Of a stretch of 64,000 nt of DNA, positions 1 through 64,000 are shown one piece after another. The translations under genes and the position numbers were made by a program. The notes beneath the pieces are model-generated. The model saw only the letters and a list, made by a program, of their open reading frames with translations. It had not been told where the DNA came from and did no database searches. Source of the DNA: Lingula anatina (lineage: Eukaryota > Brachiopoda > Lingulata > Lingulida > Lingulidae); assembly GCF_001039355.2 (NCBI RefSeq), contig NW_019775558.1, positions 423,076 to 487,075 on the forward strand, read 5' to 3'. The first letter of the stretch is position 1. Each line of letters starts with the position of its first letter.

Positions 1-34
1 CAATGTAGTAAGAAAACAAAGCATTCATTCTCAC

Positions 35-63920
<63,886 letters not shown>

Positions 63921-63931
63921 CTAGAATTTAA

Positions 63932-63932
63932 A

Positions 63933-64000
<68 letters not shown>
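63932..64000. repeat. (TAA)n microsatellite at window end
   Basis: At least 22 TAA units immediately before M1 exon A, running off the window. Confidence 0.95.

Overview
This window is eukaryotic genomic DNA from an invertebrate animal. It shows about 111 short GT-AG exons with AT-rich introns of mostly 100-500 bases, microsatellites and non-LTR retrotransposon debris. The phylum cannot be fixed from the sequence. Everything coding that I can support lies on the minus strand and reads as one continuous gene. It enters from the right edge (5' side) and leaves at the left edge (3' side), so signal peptide, start codon, stop codon, promoter and poly(A) site are all outside the window.

The product is a giant, presumably secreted or membrane-tethered, modular protein of the MAM / LDL-receptor class A (LDLa) family, like those annotated as 'MAM and LDL-receptor class A domain-containing protein' (coral skeletal-matrix proteins of that name; vertebrate MALRD1/DIET1). 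The exons in the window sum to about 29.2 kb, or about 9,700 residues. I count 53 MAM modules (numbered M1-M53 in gene order, right to left), 17 LDLa modules (L1-L17), one SEA domain and several Ser/Thr/Pro-rich linkers. A typical MAM has three exons: A (CDFE...DHT; phase 1 to 1), B (GYYMYIET...WYHMYG...; phase 1 to 0) and C (VFEG...GDIAIDDI...C; phase 0 to 1). Every exon listed keeps this phase logic, which is the main support for the splice boundaries.

Layout, right to left. 64000-28843: M1-M24 with no LDLa, with Ser/Thr/Pro linkers after M3, M6, M9, M12, M15, M18 (short) and M21, and a SEA domain after M3. 28627-15681: intron-rich MAMs with L1-L3. 15365-7005: one 8.36-kb exon carrying the second half of M33 to most of M47. 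6769-35: the 3' part, a mix of large and small exons (M47-M53, L12-L17).

The most striking signal is hierarchical. Modules M1-M42 fall into 14 triplets: each triplet position has its own sequence flavour, and a linker or LDLa follows nearly every third MAM. Three triplets plus three LDLa (9 MAM + 3 LDLa) form a larger repeat seen once with introns (about 28.6-15.0 kb) and once without (15.0-10.1 kb). Other points are a recent 2.3-2.6 kb duplication (56.3-58.6 and 61.4-64.0 kb) with almost only synonymous exon differences, a truncated module at an ambiguous base (61399), an internally deleted LINE with target-site duplications (28057-28381), a second retroelement tail (61489-61737), a hairpin (58724-58813), and a thrice-repeated 40-bp motif in the longest intron. 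The plus strand shows no credible gene.
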